Assembly: GCF_004099695.1 (NCBI RefSeq)
Contig: NZ_SCHL01000003.1
Location: 62,001 to 126,000, forward strand
DNA length: 64,000 bases
Direction: 5' to 3'
From: Methanosarcina sp. MSH10X1
GTDB taxonomy: Archaea; Halobacteriota; Methanosarcinia; Methanosarcinales; Methanosarcinaceae
Numbering within the stretch: the first letter of the stretch is position 1; each line of letters begins with the position of its first letter. The position numbers and the translations under genes were made by a program. Below are positions 35,957 to 45,314 of the stretch, one piece after another. The notes under the pieces are model-generated. The model did not search any database and was not told the DNA's origin. It was given only the letters and a program-made list of their open reading frames with translations.

Positions 35957-36828
35957 GTAGTTTTTAATCCCCAAATAAGGCCTCCTCTATGTTTTAAGAG
36001 GCGGGAGTGCAGTTTTCAGGTTTCCGAAAGAAAAAAGCAGGAAAAAAATAGTTTCCTCAACGTCCGGAATATGTCCTTAGTCCAGATACCCCGCCTATCT
36101 GAGTTATATCAAAGGTATTCAACTATATCCATTTTCTAATATCTCGGGCATGAAATAAAAAATTTTTGGATATTGGATAAATTTTTTTTGGGAAATCAAG
36201 TAATAAAAAAATTGAAGGTTCTAAAAGAAGGAGTTTTATGCCATAAAAATGTTAGAGCCCCTTTAAAACGGATTTTTGATAACATAGCAGATCCATATAT
36301 TGTAAGTTTCAGGATGAAAGAAAAATAAAACCGGAAAATACCTTTATTACAACCAGGCTTGTTAAGACTCAGGAAAGGACGGAGAGTGGAAAATCATATT
36401 TCGGACGTAGACATTCATAAATTAGCTTGAGAGTATGCAACAGACAGGAATCTCCCCCTCGAAAAAATTTGTAGTCTTGTTGCTAAATCTTTTTAGTTGT
36501 CCCTTTTAAGATCCGGGCGTTGAACCGCGACCGTTGCGCCGAAACCGTTGCGCCGGTTTATCACGCTCCGGTTATGTTGGTTTAGATAAATCATTAGTTT
36601 TTGATCAAACTTTTTTTGAAAAAGTTTTCGCTCAAGCCTTTTTTGAAAAGGCTTGCGGTCAAGGATTTTTTGAAAAGGCTTGCGATCAAGCTATTTTTTG
36701 AAAATATTTGTGACTCCACAAGTTATAAGTTTGAGGAGGGGATTTCTGACACTTATAAGCAGGAAATCAGCGTAACTCAGATTTATTCTGCATTGTAAGA
36801 CCGAGTAAAATATGGAGCCGTCCCTGGC
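35957..36828. other. Intergenic region upstream of S-layer-type gene and cca
   Basis: About 870 bases with no gene. It holds the leader and promoter of the S-layer-type gene, AT-rich DNA to 36500, and one copy of the hairpin-rich repeat (next entry). Confidence 0.55.
36520..36705. repeat. Hairpin-rich intergenic repeat, single extended unit
   Basis: Starts with a doubled CCGTTGCGCCG, then a stretch almost identical to 14215-14330 (TTTATCACGCTCCGGTTATG, GGTTTAGATAAATCATTAG), the AAACTTTTTTTGAAAAAGTTTT hairpin and the CAAGCCTTTTTTGAAAAGGCTTG hairpin, followed by two decayed repeats of the latter. Third location of this family in the window. Confidence 0.85.
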
Positions 36829-38196
36829 ATGGAAACGTATACAGTCATTCCCGAAGAATTAAAATTGGCAGTCCTTGAGAGAATAAAACCCACAGCGGTT
36901 GAGAGAGAAAAGCTTCTGGCGATCCAGAAGGAACTTGTCTCGCAGGTAGAAGCAGCAGCCGAGAGGCTTGGCATCCCGGACGTGCTTGTGAAGATGGTAG
37001 GCTCTGCTGCCAGAGGCACCTGGCTTTCAGGCACGCACGATATTGATGTCTTTATAAGTTTTCCCGAAGAGACAGCCAGAACGGAACTCGAAACCCTGGG
37101 CATGGCAATTGCCAGGGAAGTGGCAAAACATGCCGAACATGCCGAAGATCGCCATGCTGAACACCCTTACCTGAATATCATTTACAAAGGCTTTGATGTG
37201 GATCTTGTGCCCTGCTTCAGGGTCGCTTCGGCTTCCAGGATCAAATCCGCAGTTGACAGGACACCTTTTCATAACGATTTTGTCAAGCCCCGCGTAAAAG
37301 GGCGTGAAGACGAGGTCCTGCTCCTGAAACAGTTTATGCGCGGAGGCGGGGTCTACGGCTCGGAATTGAAGACCCAGGGCTTTTCAGGCTACCTGACCGA
37401 ACTCCTTATAATTCACTACGGCTTCTTTGAAAATACTGTCCGTGCAGCCTGTTCCTGGAAGCCCGGTCAGAAAATCGACATAATGCGACACGCGGAAATC
37501 GAGCACATCGAACCGCTTGTAATGGTCGACCCTACCGACCCCAGGCGGAACGTAGCAGCAGCCCTTTCCCTTGACAAATTCTGCATGTTCATAGACCACT
37601 GCCGGGAATTCCTGAAAAGCCCTGAGCTCAGCTTCTTCTTCCCAGCTACTTCTCTCCCCCTGAAGGATAGAGAAATCCTGGCAAGCCTTGAAGCCCGGAA
37701 GAGCACCCAGCTTGCAATCGTCTTCAAAACCCCCGATGTAGTAGAAGACGTGCTCTACCCCCAGCTCTATAAAATGGAGCAAGCCGCAGCCGCCCTTCTG
37801 AAAGAATATGATTTTACAGTTATAAAAACCGGGATCTGGTCAGGCAAATCCGAAACCGCAGTCCTTCTGGAACTGATCTCCGGCACCCTCCCCAACGTGA
37901 AAAAGCACGTCGGCCCCCCCGTCTGGGTCAAAACCCACGCCGAAAAGTTCAAGGAAAAGTACCAGGAGGCAGCTGACGGCGTCTTCGGAGGCTATATCGA
38001 AAACGGAAAATACGTCTTTGAAATCCGGCGCAAATACCCGACTGCAAAAGGGCTTTTAGAGGATCGGCTCATGACCTGCTCACTTGGGAAAAGCGTATGC
38101 CAGAGCGTGAGTGAAGGTTTTGAGATTATAGAGGATGCAGGGATTTGCAGGTTAAAGGATACTGATTTCAGGGTTTTTTTGAGGGGATGGATGTAA
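36829..38196 (+). CDS. cca: CCA-adding enzyme, archaeal class I
   Basis: A 455-residue class I tRNA nucleotidyltransferase, which builds or repairs the 3' CCA end without a nucleic acid template. The polymerase-beta-type catalytic motif is MVGSAARGTWLSGTHDIDVFISF (GSxxRGT...DxD, near residues 56-78), with the third carboxylate in GFDVDLVPCF. The remaining neck, body and tail domains match the archaeal length. ATG 36829; no clear ribosome-binding site. Confidence 0.95.
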   Translation: METYTVIPEELKLAVLERIKPTAVEREKLLAIQKELVSQVEAAAERLGIPDVLVKMVGSAARGTWLSGTHDIDVFISFPEETARTELETLGMAIAREVAKHAEHAEDRHAEHPYLNIIYKGFDVDLVPCFRVASASRIKSAVDRTPFHNDFVKPRVKGREDEVLLLKQFMRGGGVYGSELKTQGFSGYLTELLIIHYGFFENTVRAACSWKPGQKIDIMRHAEIEHIEPLVMVDPTDPRRNVAAALSLDKFCMFIDHCREFLKSPELSFFFPATSLPLKDREILASLEARKSTQLAIVFKTPDVVEDVLYPQLYKMEQAAAALLKEYDFTVIKTGIWSGKSETAVLLELISGTLPNVKKHVGPPVWVKTHAEKFKEKYQEAADGVFGGYIENGKYVFEIRRKYPTAKGLLEDRLMTCSLGKSVCQSVSEGFEIIEDAGICRLKDTDFRVFLRGWM

Positions 38197-38354
38197 AAAG
38201 AATTTGCTATGGGATAAAGAATGTATTCAATTAGCTGTTTGATTGAATAAAGTGAGACTTTTCCGTGAAAGTTATTTTTAAAAAACTTTTTTGCCCCTAA
38301 AATAAAAAAACCATTTTAACGGTTAATCTTATTGAAACTTGTGGTGTTAGGCAG

Positions 38355-40052
38355 TTGATAAACCAAGAGAAAATTCATAATAAATGCCTTAGCGATGATC
38401 CGAAAGAACGTATTGAGGCATTAAAGCAGCTAATGTATAAGTTTTCACGACTGCCTGATAAACAAAAGGCTTGGAATGACTTCATTAGACTGGCAGCTGA
38501 TCGGAACATTCATGTGAAGCGGAATGCAATTTCTGCCCTTGATTCGGTATTTTCTCAAATAACAGATAAACAACAGGCATGGAATGAATTACATCGATTG
38601 ACCAATGATCAAGATAGTGATTTGAGGCAGGGAACTGCCTACTCTCTAGGTGCAGTTTTTTCTCAGTTACCAGATAAACAACAAGCTTGGAATGATTTAC
38701 ATAGACTGATCACTGACGGAAATAGTAGGGTGAAGAGGGGAGCTACCTATACTCTTGGTTTGGTTTTTTCCCAATTATCGAGTAAAGAACAAGCTTGGAA
38801 TGACTTGCAGAGCCTGGCCAATGACAAAGATCGTGGTGTAAGACTTAGAGCAGCCTCTGCCATTGGTTCTATATTTTACCATATACCAGATAAACAGCAG
38901 GCATGGAATGAATTACATAGACTAACTAACGATCAAGATACGGGTGTTAAGGCCTACGCAAATCATTCTCTTGGGGAAATTTCAATATTCAAGGCTTCCC
39001 AAGCAGAAAAAGAAGAAGATTACAAGAGAGAATTAGAAGAAGCAATTGAGTTTTTTGAAATCGCAGCACAGGAGGATAAATGGGGTAGTCCATCTCAATT
39101 TTGTCTTCCCTTTTACCGTTCTTTCCACACAATAATTTTCAAAAGGCAGGAAGCACAAGAAGAAGTGGGGAAATACCTAGCAGAAGCTAAAGAAGCCGTT
39201 AGAGGTTCTAAAAGTAAAGAACTGCTCTTCGAAGCTGTTGAAAACCTTGCAAATGCATTAAAAGAAGTCCAGAATTCAGAAAACCTGAATTTAGAGGCAA
39301 AAAAAGATGAGCTTAAATTTTATAAAAAATACTGTGATCGTGCAGTAGAACTAATGAGAGATACTGAAGAAACAGCACCTTTTGCAACAATAGCAATGAG
39401 AAAAGGGCTGCCTATTCTTGACAGAAATCTAAAAGAACTTCTCGAAGAGATTCAAAGGAAAGCAAGGATTGCGTGCAATGAATCGAAAGGGACTGATGCA
39501 GAAGAAATTGCGTGCACCATTAATAGAGAAATCCAAACATGGGAAATCGGCAATCAAGAAGAAATGACTTTTAATGTGGAGAACTTAGTTTTTACTTTAG
39601 AAGCAAATACTCCACATAATCCTCAAAATAATTTCCTTCTTGACAGAATTAAACAAATTCCTGAGCAGAAAGATGTGTCAAAGCAATACAATATGTTAAG
39701 TTCCATAATCACACTTATTATCAATTCTTGTCTGGAACAAAAATTACAGGATATCGGAGAAAAAGTTGATAAGGTCAGCGACAAACTTGAGGAAATAACA
39801 ATCTCCCTTAAACCTGGAATCAGTGAAGAACTCATTATACATGTTGGTCCTATTTCTCAATGGGGAGGAGTTGAATACACTTTGACCATACCTTTACAGG
39901 ATATTTCATATCCTGAACTGAAAGAGGACCTCCAGAAGATAATGGGGAAAAAGATAGACAAATTATCCAAGATGCCCTCAGGTTTAGCTGGTAAAGTTAG
40001 AGATTATTTGATCCAGAAAAATATGTGGAGTTTTCTTGATAAGCTGACTTGA
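38355..40052 (+). CDS. HEAT-repeat protein with unknown C-terminal region
   Basis: A 565-residue protein. Residues 35-214 consist of five 36-residue HEAT-like repeats, each opening (D/S)KxxAWN(D/E) and continuing to a hydrophobic VFSQL-type helix. Residues 215-400 are predicted helical with coiled-coil character (KEEDYKRELEEAIEFFEIAAQE). The C-terminus (residues 455-565) has an amphipathic stretch EKVDKVSDKLEEITISLKPG and a compact domain ending WSFLDKLT. No enzymatic motif is seen. Codon use is more AT-rich than cca and OGG1 on either side, suggesting an accessory gene. Similar AWND-repeat proteins exist in Methanosarcina with different C-terminal domains. Start is TTG 38355. Confidence 0.75.
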   Translation: MINQEKIHNKCLSDDPKERIEALKQLMYKFSRLPDKQKAWNDFIRLAADRNIHVKRNAISALDSVFSQITDKQQAWNELHRLTNDQDSDLRQGTAYSLGAVFSQLPDKQQAWNDLHRLITDGNSRVKRGATYTLGLVFSQLSSKEQAWNDLQSLANDKDRGVRLRAASAIGSIFYHIPDKQQAWNELHRLTNDQDTGVKAYANHSLGEISIFKASQAEKEEDYKRELEEAIEFFEIAAQEDKWGSPSQFCLPFYRSFHTIIFKRQEAQEEVGKYLAEAKEAVRGSKSKELLFEAVENLANALKEVQNSENLNLEAKKDELKFYKKYCDRAVELMRDTEETAPFATIAMRKGLPILDRNLKELLEEIQRKARIACNESKGTDAEEIACTINREIQTWEIGNQEEMTFNVENLVFTLEANTPHNPQNNFLLDRIKQIPEQKDVSKQYNMLSSIITLIINSCLEQKLQDIGEKVDKVSDKLEEITISLKPGISEELIIHVGPISQWGGVEYTLTIPLQDISYPELKEDLQKIMGKKIDKLSKMPSGLAGKVRDYLIQKNMWSFLDKLT

Positions 40053-40110
40053 ACTCTGTCTTTTCTGCTTCTACTTTAAAATCCTGAATATAATCGTCAA
40101 AAAACAAAAC

Positions 40111-40953
40111 TCAATAAAGACCTACAAACCCCTCAACCCTTTTCTGATAATATAAATACTGCTGTGCATACCCGCAATATTGCCCGAAGTATTCCCTTCC
40201 CCAGTCTCCCATTCGGCTCAGGTTCGTGCAGTTTTCAAAGAAATTATCGTCGATATGGTAGTGCTGGATTATCTGCCTGATGTGGGTGTCTACGGGGAAG
40301 GCTTCCATTTTCTCGAAAGCGAATAGGAGCACGCAGTCGGCAACTTTTTCCCCGATTCCGCGGAGCCTCATGAGGCGTTCCCGCGCGTACCGGTATTCCA
40401 GGCGGAAAAGGACGTCAAGGTCAAGCTCGCCGGAAGCCACTTCTTCGGCTGCAGCTTTTATGTTCTGGGTCCTGAAGCCCAGTTTGCATTTGTCAAGTTC
40501 GGCGGGATTGGCATTTGCAAGGGTTTCAGGCTCTGGAAAGCTGAAATAGTTGGGTTCGATTTCCTGCCCGAAAGTCTGGCTGAGCAGGCAGATCCGTTTC
40601 TGGATTGTAGGGATGCTTGAGGCGGTTGCTAGCATATAGGAAATCAGGCACTCCCAGGGGTCCTGCCGGATGAGCCGCAAGCCCCGGTACTTGCGGATAG
40701 CCCTGTCGATAAGCAGGTCTCGATTTATGCTCTGGTAGATTGAAGGCAGGTTGTCGTCCATGCGGAAATAGCGGGAAAAAAACTCAGGCGGAAGGTTTGA
40801 ATCGACAATCAGATGTCCATTGTCCTGCGAAAGCCGGATGACATGGTTTCCGACAACTCCTGTCCACCAGTCCCCGTTACGCTCCCAGCGGAAAACCTGC
40901 CCGCAGTCGAGTGTATAATTGAGATCAAAAAGCTGGGGTTTAAGTCTGTACAT
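40111..40953 (-). CDS. 8-oxoguanine DNA glycosylase, OGG1 type
   Basis: A 280-residue HhH-GPD glycosylase/AP lyase that removes 8-oxoguanine. The N-terminal TBP-like domain has FDLNYTLDCGQVFRW, the HhH motif is LRGIGEKVADC with catalytic Lys203, and the catalytic Asp is D222 in PVDTHIRQ. It is the OGG1 architecture found in Eukarya and some archaea rather than the short AGOG or OGG2. ATG 40953 overlaps the end of the upstream kinase gene by 14 bases, indicating co-expression. Confidence 0.92.
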   Translation of the reverse strand: MYRLKPQLFDLNYTLDCGQVFRWERNGDWWTGVVGNHVIRLSQDNGHLIVDSNLPPEFFSRYFRMDDNLPSIYQSINRDLLIDRAIRKYRGLRLIRQDPWECLISYMLATASSIPTIQKRICLLSQTFGQEIEPNYFSFPEPETLANANPAELDKCKLGFRTQNIKAAAEEVASGELDLDVLFRLEYRYARERLMRLRGIGEKVADCVLLFAFEKMEAFPVDTHIRQIIQHYHIDDNFFENCTNLSRMGDWGREYFGQYCGYAQQYLYYQKRVEGFVGLY

Positions 40954-42418
40954 CCAGCTCAAGCCCCCTGAGGAAAATTCCTGCGGCTAATGTATCCCCG
41001 AGCCCGACAGTGGTTACAGGATATCGGGAAAGCAGAGTGGGGAGTATGCAGAAGACATAGCCCTTCCTGAAAGCATAAGCCCCCTGTCCGAGGGTTTTTC
41101 CATTGAAAGCTTTAAGGAAGGCTTCAAGCTGCTCTCTTCCGAATGCACTTTCCTGAAGTTTCGAGGCTTCTTCTTCCACGAATTCCCGCCCTTCAAGCCG
41201 GCCTGAAGCCGCATACGCGGCTGCACACCTGACTCCGAAATCAAGAGCTTCAAGTTTTTCTCCGGCTTCCCTCTGCAAAGCCGGACTTTCAGGATTTTCA
41301 GGATTTTCAGGATTATCCACTTCTCCCGAGGTCCGGACATTAACAGGATTTTCGGAATCCGGTTCGGAATTAGAAGTAAAATTCGGTTTAAATACGGTCA
41401 GCACAAATTCCCTGGTGTGAATAAAAATTTTCTTAAGCCCATTCCGCGAAGCCAGCCTGAACGCTGCATCGGCTATGGCTTCAGCTTCCATATTGTGGAG
41501 CCCTTCTCCGGGCACTCCGTGTAAGTTGTAAAATATTGCAAGTTCATCTTCATTCATTCCGAGGCTATCGGAAAGTTTTGCAAAACGTAGAAAGACTGAA
41601 TTTGCAATTTCTTTGCTTGCGAAGTGCCCGAACTCCAGGTGAATCCTGAGCTTATCATTCCTGGCTTTCCAGTTCCTGAGCCGGGAGAGGGTATTATCAA
41701 GAATTGTTTTATAGGTACTGCCGTCCGGATAGGTTTCAATAAGGAGATGAAAACCCGATATGAGTACACCATCAAACTCGCAGGCGTGTTGAAGTGCATA
41801 CTGCTCAAATGCAGGGCTGACAAAGAGCCTCAGATTCAGGTGATCGCAGGTCGCTATGAAGCGGTTTTCCCTCGGAACCTTTACCTCAGTCCCGTACAGG
41901 GAAAAAACCTCACCCTCTGAAAAATCAAATACGAAATGTATAGGTTCTTGGCTGCTGGAAAGGTTGCTATTATTTTCTTCAGGTGTCGTCCCGCCGTCTC
42001 TCTTGAAAGAATTGGAAGCTTCCGGAAGGTAGACTGCTTTTTTTGAGAAGAGGGAAATCTGGGTTTTTGAAGGCACTGCAACGTTAGGAACTACCCTGGA
42101 CGCGCCCAGCTGGGAAAGGGCATTTGCCATTATTCCGGCGTTTCCTCCCATCCTTACGATGGATTTTCCAAAATACCGGCTTTTAAGAAACTCAAAAACG
42201 GATTTCTCAAAAACAAGCCATTCGGCTCCGCTCCCCTCTTTCATGCAATAGGCAAGCCCTGCAACAAAATCCGACTCCGAGATTATTATTCCCGGGGGAT
42301 TCTCGATTTTCTCAAGGATCTCAGCCGCCTGGAAAGTGTCCAGAAGTTCCGAAATCTCGGTTCCGCTGATCCGGTATACCGAGTCTATATTAACATTATA
42401 GCCACAAAGTACATTCAT
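40940..42418 (-). CDS. ADP-dependent sugar kinase paralog
   Basis: A 492-residue protein homologous throughout to the ADP-dependent phosphofructokinase encoded just upstream: GYNVNIDSVYRI, RMGGNAGIMANALSQLG, VPRENRFIATCDH, GVLISGFHLLIETYPDGSTYK, HLEFGHFAS and the catalytic VGLGDTLAAGIFL. The N-terminus is about 30 residues shorter, starting just before the NxD substrate loop. An insert near residues 365-380 (PENPENPESP) comes from a 9-bp slippage repeat. Substrate could be glucose, fructose 6-phosphate or something else; it has diverged considerably from the upstream paralog. It is followed by the OGG1 gene. Confidence 0.82.
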   Translation of the reverse strand: MNVLCGYNVNIDSVYRISGTEISELLDTFQAAEILEKIENPPGIIISESDFVAGLAYCMKEGSGAEWLVFEKSVFEFLKSRYFGKSIVRMGGNAGIMANALSQLGASRVVPNVAVPSKTQISLFSKKAVYLPEASNSFKRDGGTTPEENNSNLSSSQEPIHFVFDFSEGEVFSLYGTEVKVPRENRFIATCDHLNLRLFVSPAFEQYALQHACEFDGVLISGFHLLIETYPDGSTYKTILDNTLSRLRNWKARNDKLRIHLEFGHFASKEIANSVFLRFAKLSDSLGMNEDELAIFYNLHGVPGEGLHNMEAEAIADAAFRLASRNGLKKIFIHTREFVLTVFKPNFTSNSEPDSENPVNVRTSGEVDNPENPENPESPALQREAGEKLEALDFGVRCAAAYAASGRLEGREFVEEEASKLQESAFGREQLEAFLKAFNGKTLGQGAYAFRKGYVFCILPTLLSRYPVTTVGLGDTLAAGIFLRGLELDVQT

Positions 42419-42482
42419 CTAACCAGTTCCTGTGTCCGGAATGGGAGGTTTCGGATTAAATAAAGGGAATTTATTTTCCTGC

Positions 42483-43946
42483 CTACTTCTGCTTCATTGT
42501 TGCAAGCATGGCTGCAAAAGCTCCTGCTGAGATAGTATCCCCTATTCCCACCGTAGATTTCGGTTTCTCGACAACTTTGGAAGGAATGATAACCGCATTA
42601 TGATCTGCCCCGTAAAGATATCCGAACTCGAATTCCTCAGGAGTGCAGAGCCTCTTCCCTACACAGTAAAGCTTGAAGTTTTCCAGGTCTTCAATGCCTT
42701 TACCTGAAACCGGAACTTCCAGCCCTGCGGCTGCCTCGTCAAGATTTTCAATATCTCCCGTGAGGGCTTTAGCCCCGGCAAGGGTTGAGGAAAAGAGCAG
42801 GGCGTCCCTGTGTTCTTTAAGTGTAAGAGGATGACCTTTTGCAAGGATACAGATGTAAAACCCGAGAGAATGCACGTGAACCCTTTCAAGCGACAGGTCT
42901 TTTAAAAGCTGAACAGCTCCATGATAAAGCGAGGTTATCCCGTTCTCCTCTTTTCTTATCACGGAATAAGAGAGTTCTTCATGCCCCAGGACGTTCAGGG
43001 CATTTGCCACCTCCACAGTATCAAGGCCCAGGGAATGGACATGTCTGGCAACGATCTCAGTCAGGATGGCCTTTCTTATAACCCGGTTCTGGATGGATGT
43101 AAGCTCCACATGGATGCGGAGTTCGGGATTTAAAGCCTTGAGTTTCTCGATAACTTTCACGGAATGCGAAACATAGTCTTTATACGTAGACCCATCCTCA
43201 TATTCCTCTTTTATCATCTGATAACCTGAAAGCATCGCCCCGTCAATCGGGTAGAGCGATTCAAGCTGCTCATAGATTTCCCTGTCCATGTCCAGACGAA
43301 TCCATTTCGGGCGTGAGGAAATTATCAGGCGGTTATCTCTTGGCACCGTGAAATTGTTCCCGTTACAGGTTACTTCCAGACCTCTGGAATACTCAAAGAT
43401 CCAGTTGACTTTTGACTCGATTCCGGGTTTGAAGGCTTCCTTAGGAGGTTTGAGCACAACCTTTCCGTCTTCTAATTTAGGATGCAGAAGATTGTCAGAA
43501 GCTGCAAAATAGTCTGCCTGTTCTTCAGAAAGCCAGGGAATATATGCAACCACTTTTTTTAGCTCGAGGCGGGCAAGAAGGTTCGAAATTATTCCTGCCT
43601 GGCCGCCCATGCGCGCATAGTCAAAACCCAGGTGAGCTTTTAACCACTCATGAATATCTGACGTATGGGTAGGGATTTCAGCGGCTTTTCCCTCTCGCAT
43701 GGAAATCAGCAGGCGAGCCATGAAATCCAGGGGCTCATTTATTTCCCTCGGATAAGTTTCAACTCTTTTCTGAATGTCAACCTCGTCAAAAAGCTCCATA
43801 AGCCTGCACAGGTCTTCATCCGTAAGGTGTTTTATAGCATCGATATTGCTGTTGTAAGCTACAAACATACCTTCCAGATAAGGAAGGGACTTTTTGACAT
43901 TGTAAAAAGCGTCGGTATGGCGCTGTTCCCATTCTTGTATATCCAC
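42483..43946 (-). CDS. pfkC: ADP-dependent phosphofructokinase / glucokinase
   Basis: A 487-residue member of the archaeal ADP-dependent kinase family (ribokinase-like fold) used in the modified Embden-Meyerhof pathway. Motifs are VAYNSNIDAIKHL, YARMGGQAGIISNLLA, VPRDNRLIISSRP, GYQMIKEEYEDGSTYKDYV, HVELTSIQN and the catalytic STVGIGDTISAGAFAA. Methanosarcina enzymes of this type phosphorylate fructose 6-phosphate and often glucose, for glycogen use. The gene ends in TAG, with an in-frame TAA three codons later. A perfect palindrome encloses its TATA box. The upstream in-frame ATG at 43946 is a good start. Confidence 0.92.
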   Translation of the reverse strand: MDIQEWEQRHTDAFYNVKKSLPYLEGMFVAYNSNIDAIKHLTDEDLCRLMELFDEVDIQKRVETYPREINEPLDFMARLLISMREGKAAEIPTHTSDIHEWLKAHLGFDYARMGGQAGIISNLLARLELKKVVAYIPWLSEEQADYFAASDNLLHPKLEDGKVVLKPPKEAFKPGIESKVNWIFEYSRGLEVTCNGNNFTVPRDNRLIISSRPKWIRLDMDREIYEQLESLYPIDGAMLSGYQMIKEEYEDGSTYKDYVSHSVKVIEKLKALNPELRIHVELTSIQNRVIRKAILTEIVARHVHSLGLDTVEVANALNVLGHEELSYSVIRKEENGITSLYHGAVQLLKDLSLERVHVHSLGFYICILAKGHPLTLKEHRDALLFSSTLAGAKALTGDIENLDEAAAGLEVPVSGKGIEDLENFKLYCVGKRLCTPEEFEFGYLYGADHNAVIIPSKVVEKPKSTVGIGDTISAGAFAAMLATMKQK

Positions 43947-44031
43947 TTAATAAACCCCCTGGAGATACTTATCTGAACCAAAAATAATTTTCAGGAATAG
44001 GGGAAACCCGGTTCTTTTTCTCGAAATTGTT

Positions 44032-44045
44032 TCACTTATAAGTGA
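44032..44045 (-). promoter_or_regulatory. TATA box inside a 14-bp palindrome, upstream of pfkC
   Basis: TCACTTATAAGTGA is a perfect palindrome, about 86 bases before the pfkC ATG. Its centre CTTATAAG fits archaeal box A. A dimeric repressor bound here would block TBP, so this is a candidate operator; not proven. Confidence 0.4.
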
Positions 44046-44107
44046 TCCTGCGTGTAAGTAATCTTATTAATATTTCCTCTATTTCCTTTCAGATTTTTGA
44101 CATTGTA

Positions 44108-45295
44108 TCAAGTCGTGTATTCAGCATTGATTTTGACATAGTCGTAGGTAAGGTCGCAACCCCATGCAGTCGCCTGCTCATTTCCCATATTGAGATCAAG
44201 CGTAATGACAATTTCTTCATTTGCCATAATCTTTTTCAGAAGGTCGAGATCGGAAGAACTGGAAATCTCCCCGGACTTTACAAGTTCGACCTCCGCTCCT
44301 CCACCTGAAAACGAAAGGGAAAGAATTTCCTGCTCAAGCTCAGCACCAGAATATCCTGCAGCGGCTACAACCCTTCCCCAGTTAGGGTCTTTTCCGAAAA
44401 TTGCGGATTTGACCAGCGGAGAACGTACAATTGCTTTTGCAGCAAGTTTAGCATCTTCGTATGTTTTTGCGCCGACTACCCTCGCTTCGATGAGTTTTGT
44501 AGCGCCTTCGCCATCTCTCGCCATTTTCTTTGCAAGCTCTGTAAATACGTAAATCAGACCCTCCTCAAAATCATCCAGGCAATCCATGCAGGGCTTGACC
44601 CCGGACTTACAGGTTGAGGTAAGAAGTACCATATCGTTCGTGCTGGTATCCCCGTCCACGACGACCATATTAAAAGTCTTATCCACGGCTATTCTGAGAG
44701 CAGCATCCAGAACGTCGGCAGGCACTTTTGCATCAGTATATGCAAAACAGAGCATTGTTCCCATATTGGGCTCGATCATTCCCGAGCCTTTAGCAATTGC
44801 CCCTATCCTGATCCCGCAGTCCATCTCAATAGCCACTTCTTTTACAACCCTATCCGTGGTCATGATCGCTTTTGCAGCTTTACGGCTGCATTCCGGAGAA
44901 CTGCCCAATCCCTCAAGGACTTCAGGAAGGCGTTCACTGATCAGGGAGACGTTAAGTCTTCTGCCGATTACTCCTGTTGACGCAACTGCAACCGTATCAG
45001 GCTTAAGGTTAAGTTTTTGGGCAAGCACGGTTGCCATTTCCATAGCATCCAGAAAGCCGTCATCACCTGTAAAGGCGTTAGCATTACCGCTATTTGCAAT
45101 TATAGCTGAAAGACGGTGCTGTGTTTCGATTACTCCTTTACTCAGGGTAACCGGGGCTGCGATTACCTTATTCTTTGTAAAGACACCTGCTGCAGGACCC
45201 TCCGCATGGATGACAGCCACCCCCATTTTTCCATTCTTGATCCCGTTTGCGGATACACCCCTCACTGCACAGATTCCACCTTCTATTTGCTTCAT
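44108..45295 (-). CDS. argJ: Bifunctional ornithine acetyltransferase / N-acetylglutamate synthase
   Basis: A 395-residue ArgJ. It recycles the acetyl group from N-acetylornithine to glutamate in arginine synthesis. The autoproteolytic site is the Thr in the stretch GSGMIEPNMGTMLCF, which separates alpha and beta subunits. The DGDTSTNDM motif and the conserved GKDPNWGRVVAAAGYSGA are also visible. I use ATG 45295, with AAGGAGAG eight bases before it; the open frame continues upstream into the preceding gene. It is 19 bases downstream of the CBS-domain gene. Confidence 0.95.
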   Translation of the reverse strand: MKQIEGGICAVRGVSANGIKNGKMGVAVIHAEGPAAGVFTKNKVIAAPVTLSKGVIETQHRLSAIIANSGNANAFTGDDGFLDAMEMATVLAQKLNLKPDTVAVASTGVIGRRLNVSLISERLPEVLEGLGSSPECSRKAAKAIMTTDRVVKEVAIEMDCGIRIGAIAKGSGMIEPNMGTMLCFAYTDAKVPADVLDAALRIAVDKTFNMVVVDGDTSTNDMVLLTSTCKSGVKPCMDCLDDFEEGLIYVFTELAKKMARDGEGATKLIEARVVGAKTYEDAKLAAKAIVRSPLVKSAIFGKDPNWGRVVAAAGYSGAELEQEILSLSFSGGGAEVELVKSGEISSSSDLDLLKKIMANEEIVITLDLNMGNEQATAWGCDLTYDYVKINAEYTT

Positions 45296-45314
45296 GAAAG
45301 ACTCTCCTTCTCCC

